DNA of 64,000 nt from Zhengitettix transpicula (Eukaryota; Arthropoda; Insecta; Orthoptera; Tetrigidae). A program made the translations under genes and the position numbers. The notes below the pieces were generated by a model. It did not search any database. It saw only the letters and a list, made by a program, of their open reading frames with translations, and was not told where the DNA came from. Positions 1 through 12,401 of this stretch are shown here, in pieces (within the stretch, counting starts at the first letter, position 1; each line of letters starts with the position of its first letter). Location of the stretch: positions 11,898,501 through 11,962,500 of the forward strand of contig CM073596.1 in NCBI GenBank assembly GCA_037074705.1, in the 5' to 3' direction.

Positions 1-102
1 GGCGACGAAAGCTGAAGGAAAAAATACAGCACCGTCGCTGTCGTGAGAAATTCTTCACACTGTCCCTTCTACACAGACACATATGATGATTGAGAAATTT
101 TT

Positions 103-930
103 ATTCTCTCTTTCTCTCTCTCTCTCCCTCAATCTTTCTTCTCACCCTCTTATCGCTGTCCTCTCTCTCAATCTTTCTTCTATTTCCTGTCCACTTAAAA
201 TCTCACATGTCAATCGATTCTCTTTCCTTGCTCTCTTAATTCCTCTCCTCTCTTCTCCATTTTATCTCTCCCTCCGCTCTCTCTTCTCTCTCGCTCTTTA
301 AGTCACCCTCTCTATCTCAATATCCCTATTCTCTCTATCTCAATCACCCTCTCTTCTCTCTCAACATCTCTTTCCTTTCTCTATCCTCTCTTCTCTCCGT
401 TCGGTTTTTATTCTCCTTGTTCACTCTTTTCTCTCCCTCCGCTCTCTCTTCTCCTTCTTTACGCTCTTCACTCCCTTTTCTCTCTCATACTCTTTCTTCT
501 CTTTTTGTCTCTTCACTATTTGTCAATCATCTCTTTCCTTGCTCTCTCAATTCCTCTTCTCTCCTTCCGTTCTCTCTTCTCTCTCATCTCTATCAGAATC
601 ACCCTCTCTCCTCTCTCAACACCTTGCTCCTCTTTCGTTTCTCTATCCTCTCTTCTATCCGTTCGCTTTCTCTTATCCCTGTTCACTCTCTCTTCTCTTC
701 CTCCGCTCTCTTGATCCTCTGTTTCCTCTCTCTTCATCTTCTTCACTGTCTTCTGTCTCATCTCCGCCTCCTCTATCGCTTCCCTGTCTTCACCCTCTCC
801 TCTTCCACCGCTCTCTTCTCCGTATTTTCTGTCTTAACTCTCTCCTCTCAATCTCTAATTCCTCTCTCTCTTCTCTCCCCTTCCTTTCTACTTTATCTCT
901 TCTATTTATCATCTCTCTCTCGACGGTTTT
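103..930 (+). repeat. CT-rich polypyrimidine tract with higher-order repeats
   Basis: About 830 bases almost purely C and T on this strand. It is not a simple dinucleotide run. Longer phrases recur, such as CTCCCTCCGCTCTCTCTTCTC near 267 and 436 (a degenerate form near 700), AATCACCCTCTC near 341 and 595, and TTTCCTTGCTCTCT near 222 and 535. The serine/leucine-rich ORFs that cover it are composition artefacts. Confidence 0.85.
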
Positions 931-1013
931 TATTTTATTTTGAAGAGAAAATTAAAATATTAATTGTAGACCACCAGCAGGTGACCCCAAAACCATCGGA
1001 GAGGAGTTTTTAA

Positions 1014-1649
1014 AATATTTTTCTGACTTACGCTTCAATTTATTAAATTGTTGTAAAATAATATTTATTGTAAAATTAAAACATCAGATAATCCAAATTA
1101 TAATTTAAATGTGATATTATGATATAATTATTTTAAATTCAATAAATATATTAAATATTGTATTTTTACGTCTGTTTAGATGCAATAAGAAATGTAGTTT
1201 TGTGACCAATAAAATTTATTTATTTACGACAACGTTTCGGTACGTTCCTTCCTCAGGTATGCTAAATGATAAAAACTGTTTTTACATCCTATTAAAAAAA
1301 ACTTTAGAAGTTTTTCACAAACTTAAACACAAGTGCGGTCATAGCCAAACAAGTTTGGCATTATTTATATCAATTAATATATAATAATATACATCAATAA
1401 GGTATTTATATGACATTTAATCATAACTGAATAAATATAAAAATAGCGATTAAGAAACATCTACAAAACCGTCTTGTCGAATTTGGATTTAGAAACCATT
1501 TTAAAAAATCAAATATATTTAAAAAATGTAAGGATATTTTAAAATGGTTGCAATAAATTATATATTTATTATTTATTGTAACAATTTTAAAATCTTATTT
1601 TTTTAAAAATTATTGTATTTTTGTATTTATTTAATTATAATTAAATGAC

Positions 1650-1650
<1 letters not shown>
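1014..1650. other. AT-rich DNA, no gene seen
   Basis: AT-rich sequence without a supportable ORF. One degenerate copy of the scattered ACGTTTCG motif lies near 1,228-1,255. Confidence 0.6.
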
Positions 1651-1684
<34 letters not shown>

Positions 1685-1894
1685 TTATATAACATAATAT
1701 ATATAATTTAATATAATATATATTTATATTTATATAATGTAATATATATATATTTATATTTATATAATATAATATAATATATATATATATATATTTATAT
1801 AATATATATATTTATTTATATAACATAATATATATATATTTATATTTATATAATGTAATATATATATATTTATATAATATATATATATAATATA

Positions 1895-1961
<67 letters not shown>
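1651..1961. repeat. TA-rich microsatellite/minisatellite
   Basis: Long (TA)n runs alternate with a recurring phrase built from TTTATATTTATATAATGTAA. The array is imperfect and AT-only. Confidence 0.9.
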
Positions 1962-1963
<2 letters not shown>

Positions 1964-2809
1964 TGTTTTAAAAAGAAAAACTTGGATTTATAATATATTA
2001 TATATATTTTTCTGAATTTTTAATTTCACAGTATGAATTAATTTGTTTGTAAGTTATAATCGGCTCAGGTCACCACCAGAAGGAATTAAAGCTTCCGGCG
2101 TGTATTTTATATCGTGTGAGTGACCTAGACCCAGTGCTGGGAAAATTTGAATGTGTCTTGACTGCTCGACGTGTGTGTGTGTGTGTCTCCTTCTCTGTTA
2201 TCTTAATGCGTCTCGAGGGGGAGGAAATATCGTTAGCGTGGAAATGAGGAAAAACAGGTGGCGCCGGAAATGACACGCAAGGACCAACCAACAAGTGGTC
2301 GATTCAGAGAATAGATTAATGGTGATAATGGTTGGCGACGTGGTTACATTCACTTGGAAATCAATACAAAACCCCCACGTTTCTTAACTATTTCGAGAAC
2401 AGTCAGGTGAAGTAATAAAAGCAAGCACAAACAAGGTGACGAACTGATTTCTTGCGTTTCACCTGACGACATCAACAAGGATTGCAGAAACGTTGAAGAT
2501 TACTTTATAATTTCATTTATTTGGCTTTTTATTTATCTAAATTGAACAGAATAATAATTGAAAATGAATTAAACCCTAATAATTTATTTTTGTGAAAATA
2601 ATTTGTGCTTCTGATATTTTTGTATTAATTTATTTGCTATAAAGTGCGAAGATCTTTCTTTAGTAGCATCCAAAAGAAATTAAAAATAATAGAAATTGAA
2701 TTTTTGTTGATTATAAAAGTTACGCACATCATATAATAACATGTAGTTTGGTACTATAATCAGAAAACTGTCATGGAAGTCATAAAATTGCATTTTAAAT
2801 TTATTCATT
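1962..2809. other. Mixed-composition DNA, no gene seen
   Basis: The part at 2,050-2,450 is less AT-rich than its surroundings and holds a short GT run. No ORF here shows a recognisable domain. AT-rich DNA follows to the edge of the first Helitron-like copy. Confidence 0.5.
2171..2186 (+). repeat. (GT)n microsatellite
   Basis: Eight GT dinucleotides, directly visible. Confidence 0.9.
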
Positions 2810-3690
2810 GCCATAATTAAATTCAGCGACATACATAACTCCGGATTCGACTCCAATCTCTCTTTTTGAGCTATTTTTTGCTCATATCTCATACTGAAAT
2901 GTGTGAAAGTATCTGGAGAAACGCTATCCATCTCATTGACCTAGAAATATTTTATTTCGACGAAAATATCGGCCGATTTAAAGTGTTTTAAAATATCCAC
3001 CCCCGCCCCTGGAGGTTAAAAGGCAACTTGAATAACATTATTAAACTCACAGACATCCATAACCCCGGGATTCAACACCAATATCTCTTTTTGAGCTACT
3101 TTTATGTATCGCCCCTCCACCCCCATCCCTAAAAGTGCTCCCTCCCATGTCGAATGGAGTTGAAATTTCACACAAAAATATCTGGAGAAACGCTATCCAT
3201 CTCATTGACACGGAAAAAGTTTCTTTCGATGAAAATATCGGCCGTTTTAATGTGTTTGAAAAAATCCACTCGCGACCCTGGGGGTTAAACGGCAACTTGA
3301 ATTTCATAATCAAACTTATCGAAATCAAATAACCACACATTTGACTCCAATCTCGGTTGTTTTCGCGTTATTTTGACGTAACCCCGTCCCATACTGAAGG
3401 TGCGCCCTTCCCACGCCGAAAGAGGATAAAATTATACAAAACCAAACGTCGGGAGAAACACTATCAATCTCAATGACCCCGAAAAATATTTATCCGACGC
3501 TAATATCGACCATTTTAGCACGTTTGAAAATTCCTACCTGCATCCATCCGCGCCCATCGGGGTGGTAGATGTTTTTTACCCTCACAGTGTTTGTTTTTGG
3601 TTCGAAAGGAACACATATACGAATTTTGGAGAATTTTCTCCACGGTTGTAGATTTGTATACGGAAGAAACACGCAAACAGTTATTTATTT
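2810..3690 (-). mobile_element. Helitron-like element copy, three internal modules, 3' end lost
   Basis: On the minus strand this carries the family core seen about a dozen times in the window: an AT-rich 5' part with GTGTTTGTTT, then modules containing CGGCCGATATTTTCGTCGAA, GTCAATGAGAT and GGTTATGGATGTCGCTGAG (in diverged form). The module phrase ATCTGGAGAAACGCTATCC (plus strand) starts at 2,911 and 3,180, with a diverged third near 3,448. Module spacing is therefore ~269 bp. The 3' hairpin seen in other copies is absent, so the element is truncated on the left. No transposase is encoded, so it is non-autonomous. Confidence 0.7.
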
Positions 3691-4821
3691 TGGAAGCTAA
3701 TAATTGAAGATTTTTGATACTTGATACAGCAAATTAATAAAAAAAATCATCATCATTGAAGATGAGTTAAGGACTCATATTGCCAACTTCGATTGTGTTT
3801 ACTTGATGAAGTCCCCAATTAGTGACGAAACGTAGCGTTTCTTCTACTTCTATTGATGTCAGTGAAGCCATTGAAGTGGATTTTTACGAATTAAATATGT
3901 TATTGCGTCATTATATATTTTTTCCTGTAAGTCCCATTAAATATATTTTTGTAAAAATAATAATTAAGTAGACTAAAAGAAATAAAGACCATGGAAAAAA
4001 ATCTTTGTTGCTGTCCTCAGGTGTGGTAACTGAAGTAAAATCAGTATGAGGTTTTTTATAAGTTACTGCTGCATCCATAGATGACAAATTAACATAAAAG
4101 CAAAGATGCTAGCTTGGGTATTGTATTAGTTTGATGATTAATATGTTGGGTTTAATAGGCAGCATTTCTGAAATGGTACCAGTCTGGTGTCAACGTCCTA
4201 AGTGGCTTTGGATTATGCCAATGAAATAAATAATGTGGTTTGTAGCTTGTTACAGGTTCTTTTATGGCACGTTTATTGGTCTCTCAAGTAGCAAGACTAG
4301 TAATTTATGGAAGGAAACTTATGAATATCAGTCAGCGTTGAGAAGACTACATGGAATATTTTCTCCACCTTTCTGAGTCCTTTCTTTAATTCTCTTTGTC
4401 ATTTGTTAATCTTCTCCTTGAGTGTGGTGGTTACTTGTACTTCATTCCGCGGCCATTGTTTTCCCCCTCTCTAGAATTCGGTTCCTTTTGAGAGGTCGTT
4501 CCCTCACCACAGGAACTACCTGTAACAGGAAAGCTTCTGGGAAAGCATGAGGGGGTCGTTGCCCTAGGGTAAGTAAGACCAAACCTCCTCCCCTTTTACT
4601 ATAATAGCTACATTATTTATAAACCTCCTCACACAACGCAAACATGCGCGTTGACAAGTCAGTCTCATGACTGGATTCCTTGACGAAGCAGCTTCCGTAA
4701 CAGGTGCTGAATAAGTATCAATATTTTCGGAAGATCGGCCACATAACCTGGTTTCTCATCGATCCGTTCCTCTGTTCTCCAATGGTAATTCCTAAGTTTC
4801 GTTATGACATTCAATTACCGT
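3691..4821. other. No gene seen
   Basis: Single-copy-looking DNA with one clear copy of the scattered GAAGTCCCC...GACGAAACGT motif. No ORF can be supported. Confidence 0.55.
3801..3837 (+). repeat. Scattered ~35-bp motif (GAAGTCC...GACGAAACGT)
   Basis: Reads ...GATGAAGTCCCCAATTAGTG followed directly by ACGAAACGT. It is among the cleanest of many copies in the window. It may be the terminal part of an old retroelement, but this cannot be decided here. Confidence 0.6.
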
Positions 4822-5121
4822 TTAACCGCCAGGGGTGAAGGATGAAAAGATACGAACGTATTAAAACAGTCGACATTTCGTCGAAATAAAATTTTTCGGG
4901 GGTCAATGAGATTGATTGCGATTCTGCAGATATAGTTTGTGTATAATTTCAACACTTTTGGGTCCTTGTAGGGGATCACCTGTAAGGATTGGAGTCAAAT
5001 GCGGGGTTATGGATGTCGCTGAGCTTAATTGTGACAACCCGGGCATCCAGCTAGTAATTAAGAAACAAAAATATAGGTATAATAAATATATAGAGAGACT
5101 TTGAGATAGCTAGAGATAGTA
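4822..5121 (+). mobile_element. Helitron-like 3' part, tandem copy 1
   Basis: First of two ~300-bp tandem copies. It contains the family core (GTCAATGAGATTGATTGCG, GGATGTCGCTGAG) and ends at the family 3' terminus CAACCCGGGCATCCAGCTAGT, with CTAG at 5,051-5,054. About 67 bp of AT-rich flank follow and are repeated in the second copy. The short ORF at 4,916-5,104 is a shadow of the repeat. Confidence 0.75.
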
Positions 5122-5421
5122 TAACCGCCAGGGGTGAAGGATGAAAAGTTTGAAACGTATTAAAACAGCCGATATTTTCGTCGAAATAAAATTTTTCGGG
5201 GGTCAATGAGATTGATTGCGTTCCTCCAGATATAGTTTGTGTATAATTTCAACACCTTTCGGTCCTGGTAGGGGAGCACCTGTAAGGATTGGAGTCAAAT
5301 CCTGGGTTATGGATGTCGCTGAGTTTAATTGTGACAACCCGGGCATCCAGCTAGTAATTAATAAACACAAATATAAGGATAATAAATATATAGAGAGACT
5401 TTGAGATAGCTAGAGATAGTA
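5122..5421 (+). mobile_element. Helitron-like 3' part, tandem copy 2
   Basis: Near-identical second copy at an offset of 299-300 bp, with CTAG at 5,351-5,354. The AT-rich flank ending in TAGCTAGAGATAGTATA is repeated too. The whole block was therefore duplicated after insertion, which is not the same as two independent insertions. Confidence 0.8.
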
Positions 5422-7674
5422 TAAAAGACTGACGGAAAATGATGTAGAGAGAAATAGAGAAAGAACTAAATGGAAATAAAAACAGAAGAAAATTTTCCAA
5501 TATTCAGGAAAAATGAACCAAACTACTTTTACCAGAAGGTCTTCATTTAATTATTCACCACTATTGCTTCATTCATTCCCTTGTAAATAATAAATAATGA
5601 CCTGTAAAATTAATTTATTTAGAAATAAGTTTTTTTTTAAAAAAAGGAAAGAATTATTGGTCATGAATTTTACAAAAAAGTTGAATTAAGCAGAATAATG
5701 AAGGTAGAATTGATAGATTGATACATAAAGAACACACAGACATACACAAAAAGAGTAGTACAGAGAAACAGTTGAAAGGGCTGATTTTCCTCACAAAGAA
5801 GAAGCTTAAAATATATTTGAAGTAGTTGCAAAACAAAATGGCCCAGAAAGGCAATAAAGTTTTATTTTGAATAAATGAAGAGCCGTAAAGGAGGAGATAT
5901 TTAAAATGTAAACCTATTTAATAAAGTGATCCTGATCAGGACCGAAATGTAAAAAAATAATATTTTAAATATCTATTGTTTGAGGAGTTTATTTATTAAA
6001 TTTCGACCAACCAGATGGAAATCAACAAATTATTTTTTCTCTGAGTGGAATTGAGAAAGAACAAAATAATTTAGACGGAAGGAGGTGAGGAATGCAACTG
6101 CCTTTTATTTTCGGACTATTTTCTTCCCCGTGTACATTTATTTTTAATTGTCAGTTACCTGACGGTGGTGGTGGTTGTTGTTGAGGGGGGGGGGAAAGAG
6201 GAAGGCAAGGATTATTGATGAAAATCTCTTGTGGTGGCGCCAACCCTTGTACCAAGTTTCAGACTACGAGGAATTTTTTCGCCGAATTGACCAATGGATT
6301 TGGGGGAGGGTTCAAGGAAATTCCTCTAAAACCGTCGCTGACATTTCAAGAATGTTTCCCTGGAGACGTTTCCTCCTCGGTGACCCCTGACTATTCATAG
6401 AAATAAAGAATTTTTTTTTCACAGGCGTAGTAAAATTAAAAGGTTCTTCACCGAGGAAGGGAAACGAGCCTTTGTGAGAAGAAGAAAAGTGCGACTGGTG
6501 TTTCGGCATCTTGAGGAATGTATCTAGGAATCTTGAGAAAGGTTAAGTATAGAATTTTCAGGTGGATAATAATGATAGAACAGCACACAACCCAAGTGAA
6601 ATATACAAAATAAGAAATTAAGAATATATGAACACAGCCAAATTTGTCACAACGTTTCGTCTTCCAACTAGAGCTTCATCGGTCTAACTATAAATTTCAA
6701 AGAAAAATTATATCTTTCAAACAAGTGTTGAAAACGTATTAGTCTAATACTCCGTTGCGAAATATCTCCATCCATTAGACCTGATAGAGGGGTGCCGTAT
6801 TTGGAGCGTACGTGGCACGAGCGGCCAACCTCCCTCCCGATACAATTGATGCATATTGAAGAATGACAATATTATTCCATATCGATGAACGAAGTGTTGA
6901 ATTTTCGGCCATTAACGTTAACAAATGATACTAACAATTTAAATAGAATTTATGATCCCCCATTGTTCTAATACATTTATTGTATTTAAAATTATTTTAT
7001 TTCCAATGTTTCTTTAAATTTAACAATGCTCTCAACAGCTGTAAACATAACAGAAGCTTCGTCTGCAAATAGCAACAAAGAAATGTATGTCCACTACATT
7101 TCATGAAATTCATTGTAAGTAATGTTCAATAATTTTTTAATTAATTGTATTATAAATTATCATGTTCATAAAATCTTGCTTTGTTGGAATTTTTAGAAAC
7201 ACGGATTATGAAATTAGATCATTACAAAACTTGAACAGGTCCTAATAAATTAGGGTTGAAACTTTGAGAATGTTTTTTCTATTATAATGTATAAATATTT
7301 AAATTAATAATAAATTTATAACTAAACAGGTTGATGTTTTCATTTATTTAAGGACGTCAGATAAATACAACTGTTAAAAGATTTGTATCTTAATTGGTCA
7401 TTTCTAAGCATATTTATTAAATGAATCACTGCCAATTGGAACAGTTTCCATATTATATATAGAGATAGAAATTATAAATCCAGATAAGTTTCGGAAATGT
7501 TATACAATAAACTTGTATTACATGCACTTAATGTTAAAACCAAGACTTATTCTTTACGGAATAAAGTTGCCTTTTCGGAACTGTACACCTGAACGCTCTG
7601 TGGTCAAGAGTGATGAAGGGCGGGGAGGTTGTCCGCTCATGACACGTGCGGAAATCGCACGACACCGATACAGG
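5422..7674. other. No gene seen
   Basis: AT-rich DNA. Degenerate copies of the ACGTTTCG / GACGAAAC motif occur near 5,930-5,950 and 6,648-6,690. The ORFs near 6,170-6,510 overlap in several frames and show no domain. Confidence 0.5.
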
Positions 7675-7855
7675 CTCATCTAAAAATCACAATTCTTACA
7701 TGGCCTAGATTTTACGATCGTAGGTGACCCTGAATTCGGTCCAATCGGTGGTGGAATTTCGCAGCGGATCTGGAGTCGACAGAGATAGGTCAGTGGTTGG
7801 AGCGTGCGCCCGGGAAGCGGGAACTCCCAGGTTCGATTCCTACATTAAGTAGAAG
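7675..7855 (+). mobile_element. tRNA-derived SINE-like unit
   Basis: A pol III-like A box (TAGGTCAGTGGTTGG, about 7,786-7,800) is followed at normal tRNA spacing by a perfect B box (GGTTCGATTCC, 7,830-7,840). Upstream sequence including GCGGATCTGGAGTCGACAG is shared, in inverted orientation, with the unit at 20,320-20,510. The shared part outside the tRNA-like segment shows this is a repeat family and not a tRNA gene. Confidence 0.65.
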
Positions 7856-8811
7856 AAACAAGTTTATTTAAAACAGCTTCCAGTTACTGTTCCTTAGTAC
7901 CATGTAAAAAAACAATGAATTAAAGTATTATAATTATAAAAGCTGTGACTTACAGAAGAAATTAACGTAAAGATGAAAATCTAAATATTATTTTTTTAAA
8001 ACTGTAAATCAGAAGGAGCAGCATTAAGTCTCTATTATGTTGAAATAATAAATAATGTACTATAAAAAATTGTTTATTTAAAGAGGTTTTACTGAAAATA
8101 CTGTTAAAAATTAATAAAAATATATGCAACTTTATTTTTTTTAAATTAATATTTTGTATATGAAATAGAATGTAATATATGACCAATAAAATTCAATTTA
8201 CAGAAAAAATACGTGTTATTTTTAACCAATTTCTTTTAAATTTTACATGATAATGTTTTTATGCATTGTTTTAATATAATTTTGTATTATTTAAATCTTA
8301 AAATTTCTTAATTGAGTCTTAATAGAAGAATTAAGATATTAACTTGGTCACTACCTTTATTTGTAATATTAAAATTCTTAAATCGAGCCTCTTTGAACAA
8401 TATAATCGAATTAATATACAAATTCCTCATATCGATAATAGTATAAAAGAATTTGTCAGTATCAAAAAAAATTTTTTTTAGAGCAGTAAATTTTATATTA
8501 TTCCCTTAGTAACGCTAAAGAATTATTATTTTTATTACTACTGCATAGTTCTTTTATTTATGTGGTAGGAAAATTTGTGTTTACGATTTTAGCTGTTTTT
8601 CTGTTAGATTATAATTGTTAATAATTGTAGGATCCAATAAATATATTATAATTTTATGACGACGACAAATCAAAACAGACAAAATACTCGCTTACTTAAA
8701 AAAGCCTAAAGCTACTCATACTTATAGGAGTAAAGAAATATAACCTTTAACAAAATAGAAACCAAAATATTGCTGGTGGCAAAATAAAATCAAAAAATTA
8801 TCCGGTTACTT
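7856..8811. other. AT-rich DNA, no gene seen
   Basis: Very AT-rich, with no supportable ORF or repeat boundary. Confidence 0.6.
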
Positions 8812-9045
8812 AAGAGGGTCAAAACTACTCCGGGTAACTTTTTGACAACCACGTCCACCTCCACGAAGAGGAACATAAAATTTCATCAACCACCATAAAT
8901 AATCCGTATATTAATCTCAGCACTCAGCACCTATCCCGAGGCTGTAGGTGTGACTTAACCCCTCAGTGTTTGTCCTTTGATCGTAAGTAACGTGTGTATG
9001 AAGTTTGGTATAAATTGCTTTACGCATTTAAGATTTTATACCTCC
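8812..9045 (-). mobile_element. Degenerate Helitron-like 5' fragment
   Basis: The plus-strand text from CCTCAGTGTTTGTCCTTTG to the AAGATTTTATAC region is the diverged counterpart of 3,575-3,660 in the first Helitron-like copy. It is therefore the 5' part of the same family on the minus strand. Confidence 0.5.
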
Positions 9046-9572
9046 TTCAACTCCCACTTCTAGGGTCTAAACTACATCTTAACCATATTGGTAAATGTCA
9101 GAATTAAACTCGGTGACTGCTATAACACCAGATTCAATACGAGTCCCCATTTTTTACTCATTAATTTTATGTAACGGCTTTTTTCTCAGTTCCTTCCCCA
9201 TCCCCACATCTAGGGGCTGTACTATAGATTAACTAATATTGTGAATATCAGAATTAAACTCAAGGACTTCTATAACCTTGGATTATACACCAATCTCGAT
9301 TGCTTCGCGTTATTTTTATGTAACGCTCCTTCATTATTAGTGTTTTAAGAGGTTGAAGTCATACACTAAAATCATCTGGATAGAAACAATAATAATTATT
9401 TGACGGTAATATCCCTCGTTTTGGCATTCTTTTAAATTTTACCGCAGTTTACCCTTCTGGAGTTTCCTAACGCTTCGAAAGGCCGACAGAAATGTCGCGG
9501 GCGTGCGCACAACTCCTCACAAAAGTGCAGAGGGGACTCACAGACAGACCGAAATTCATATATATATATAGA
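9046..9572 (-). mobile_element. Diverged Helitron-like element with TC 5' end
   Basis: Diverged family modules are readable on the minus strand, for example AATTAAACTC...GACT..TATAAC repeated near 9,094 and 9,252. The right edge read on the minus strand begins TCTATATATATATGAATTTC, preceded by A, matching the A|TC 5' end of Helitrons. No 3' hairpin was found at the left edge. Confidence 0.5.
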
Positions 9573-12401
9573 TTTAGATAGATAGATAGATTATAAGAAT
9601 CTGACTAAATATTTAAAATAAATACAGCAGCCTATCAGTCATAAAAAAATTTAATTATTCAATTTAAAAGTTAATAAATATCAAACACGATGTTTTACAC
9701 CTGATTGGGACATCTTAAGGTATATAGATGTTAAATTCAATTACCTGAACAAATAAATTGTCAAACAAAGTCTTACAAATTGATGTTTTTAAGAATGCAA
9801 TTATAAATAAATATAATGTATAGAGTTACAATTTTTGAAGAAAATTAATTAATCAATTTGTTTATATTATCGATATTATATTATACAACTGAAGATGTAC
9901 CAATCAGGAACGAAACGTTGCGTTTGATATTTATTACGTTGAAAATAGATAATTAAAAAAATATCTGACCTTCAGGCTGCTGTTGTTACCATTTAATTTA
10001 AAAATTAAGTCAGATTATTATATTTCTTATTTATATGATTATAAATGTCAGATATTTTTTCATCAATATTTTGTCAACATAAAAAAAGCTTATCTGGGAG
10101 TCGGGCGGATTGATTTGTGATTTTTTTTATTACGGAATACGTATTTTTTTTATTATATTTCAAATCATGTAAAAAATCTAATATTGCTGTTTCTTCACGT
10201 CTGCAGAATTTAAATGGAATAATAATTCCACATTGGCATAACAAATTAAAATAGATATTTTAAATACCATTTACATTTTTTTATTTTTGTTTAAAATGTA
10301 AATATAATTTAATATTTATTAAAGAATAGTTTTATATCATAACACTCCACTCTGTACTGAATACTAACATACGTTTGACTATGAAATTCTGTCAACTTAT
10401 TATGTATTAACTATTCCGGTGTTTTATGTCTCAATTCCCTCGCCTTTTTTACCACATAGAAGTAGAATAGAGTGACATGATGAGGATACCAGAGGTCTAG
10501 TAGTCAAGTAATGGGGACAATACTTGTTTATTGTATGACGTTGAGGTCCTCGTGGATTCCTTAGTCCCAAGTAGGAGATTTCTTGTCTGCCAGTTTCGCC
10601 ACGTCCAGGTGTTTTATTTTTATTTTTCAGAGGTGCTACCGTTACAAGCTTTAAGATAAGTGTCAGCCAGTGCATTAGTGCAGAAACTGTAATCCCTTGT
10701 AGCGGGAGGCCCACCATTGTCTGCCTCTAACGAGGATTTGCACCACTTTTAGCCCAATACGTCTCCCCTGGTAACGGTATCTTTACAACTTTTCTATCCT
10801 TTCCCCTGGTCAGATGGTAATCTCTTATCTGTCCCTCATCCTCGAGTATGGAAGCTGAGTGGTGACGCGTTCCGGGAAGGAAGTCATCGGTACCATGTGG
10901 GAGGGGAAGGGGAGACATACTGAAATTCTAACGTTACAAGGTTCCAGAATGGATCACTGGAAGGTTCTGTCCTGTTTCCCCAGGTCCAACTCAACCTACG
11001 TCACCGTAAAGAGTACGCTGCTTCTCAGAGCGGAATATTCCGCGATTTACGCGGTTGAGCCGTAACGTGATTCACTCCGCGACTGGAAATATAAAATAAA
11101 TCTACCAATGAGTGAATAATTCCCGCGGCAGGTAATTGAAGAAATATTACCGAACCTACGGTATTTTCTGCTTCTAGTTACTAGAAGAATATTAACCCAA
11201 AACCCGCGGAAGTTGAAATAAGAGCGAACTCGAGCGGATTATTCCGCGCGATACGAAATTTTATTTGATGCAATTAAGTATTACGTATTTATTACGTTTA
11301 TTAACAGTTACAAACAATTAATAGAAACTTATTTTTTAATTTTAAGGGAGCTTAAAGAAAATATAATTCTGTGATTATTACATTTTCGATAATACTGATG
11401 ATTGTGGCAATAGCACGAAAAGACACTGAAAGATTAAAATAATTAGTAATTTATTTATCAGCGAAAGGATTTATATTTTATAAATACCAATAATCCTAAA
11501 AATCTTTATTAATTTATTTCAAAGGTCCACGGAAGTTTTCTGCGCCGAAATTTTCACCTGTAATTCGTTAGCGTCACAATTATTTTAACAACAACCATTT
11601 TGAATAAAATCTTCACGGGCGTCTAACACAGTGAAAAATTGTTTGTGCGACGATTCGATGACTTTTTGCTGACGGTGAACGTCACGCATAATATTTTTCA
11701 CTAAGTTACAAGATAGAGAATATTGCATTCTGTATCAACAACAATTTTAATAATAAAAAAACAAGCCATACTGAGACTTGCATAATTTTATTATACATGC
11801 ATGTATGATATATATTATTTAACTTCATTACTTTATGAATTATTATAATAAATTATTAAAATTGTTGTCGTTAAAATAATAAAATTGTGATTGTGAAGAA
11901 TTTTAGTTGATAATGGCGATGCCGAATGCTTCTGTGTACCTTTGAAATAAATTTACTAAGATTATAAGGATTATTGTTATTTTTCTTATTACTAAAAGTC
12001 TTTAATAAAAATCAGAAAAAATTATAAAGGATTACCGGTCGGCATTTTAATAAGGAAACAAACTAAAAGCTTTATAAAATAAATTGGTCGTAACGAAAAT
12101 GATTAAATCAATATTTCCAAAAATTTCACATTTCAAATTATTTCAGAAAAATAAAAGCTATTGATAGTGGGGCAGAAACAGAAACATAAATTAATATCAA
12201 TATATTAATTATATTAAATTTAAAATTATAATCCTCAAAAATTATTTTATATGTTACTTATTATAAACGTCAAATTTCCATTACATTACATAGAAGTTTC
12301 AAGTAGTTGAAATCTTTGTTAAAAGACGTAACTGAAAGTCAAAATACATCAAAATAATTATAATTCTCTGATACATGTTAATCTTTTAATATAAAATAGG
12401 A
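9573..12401. other. No gene seen
   Basis: AT-rich DNA with a less AT-rich stretch at 10,400-11,250. That stretch holds ORFs of 63-97 codons on both strands with no domain that I recognise. The rest is low-complexity AT-rich sequence. Confidence 0.5.
9888..9935 (+). repeat. Scattered ~35-bp motif copy
   Basis: CTGAAGATGTACCAATCAGG is followed by AACGAAACGTTGCG. This is the same layout as the copy at 3,801 but more diverged in the middle. Confidence 0.5.

Noticed and set aside
417..1013. 198-codon serine/leucine-rich ORF
   Set aside because: Lies entirely in the CT-rich tract; the other frames are open as well, as expected from composition.
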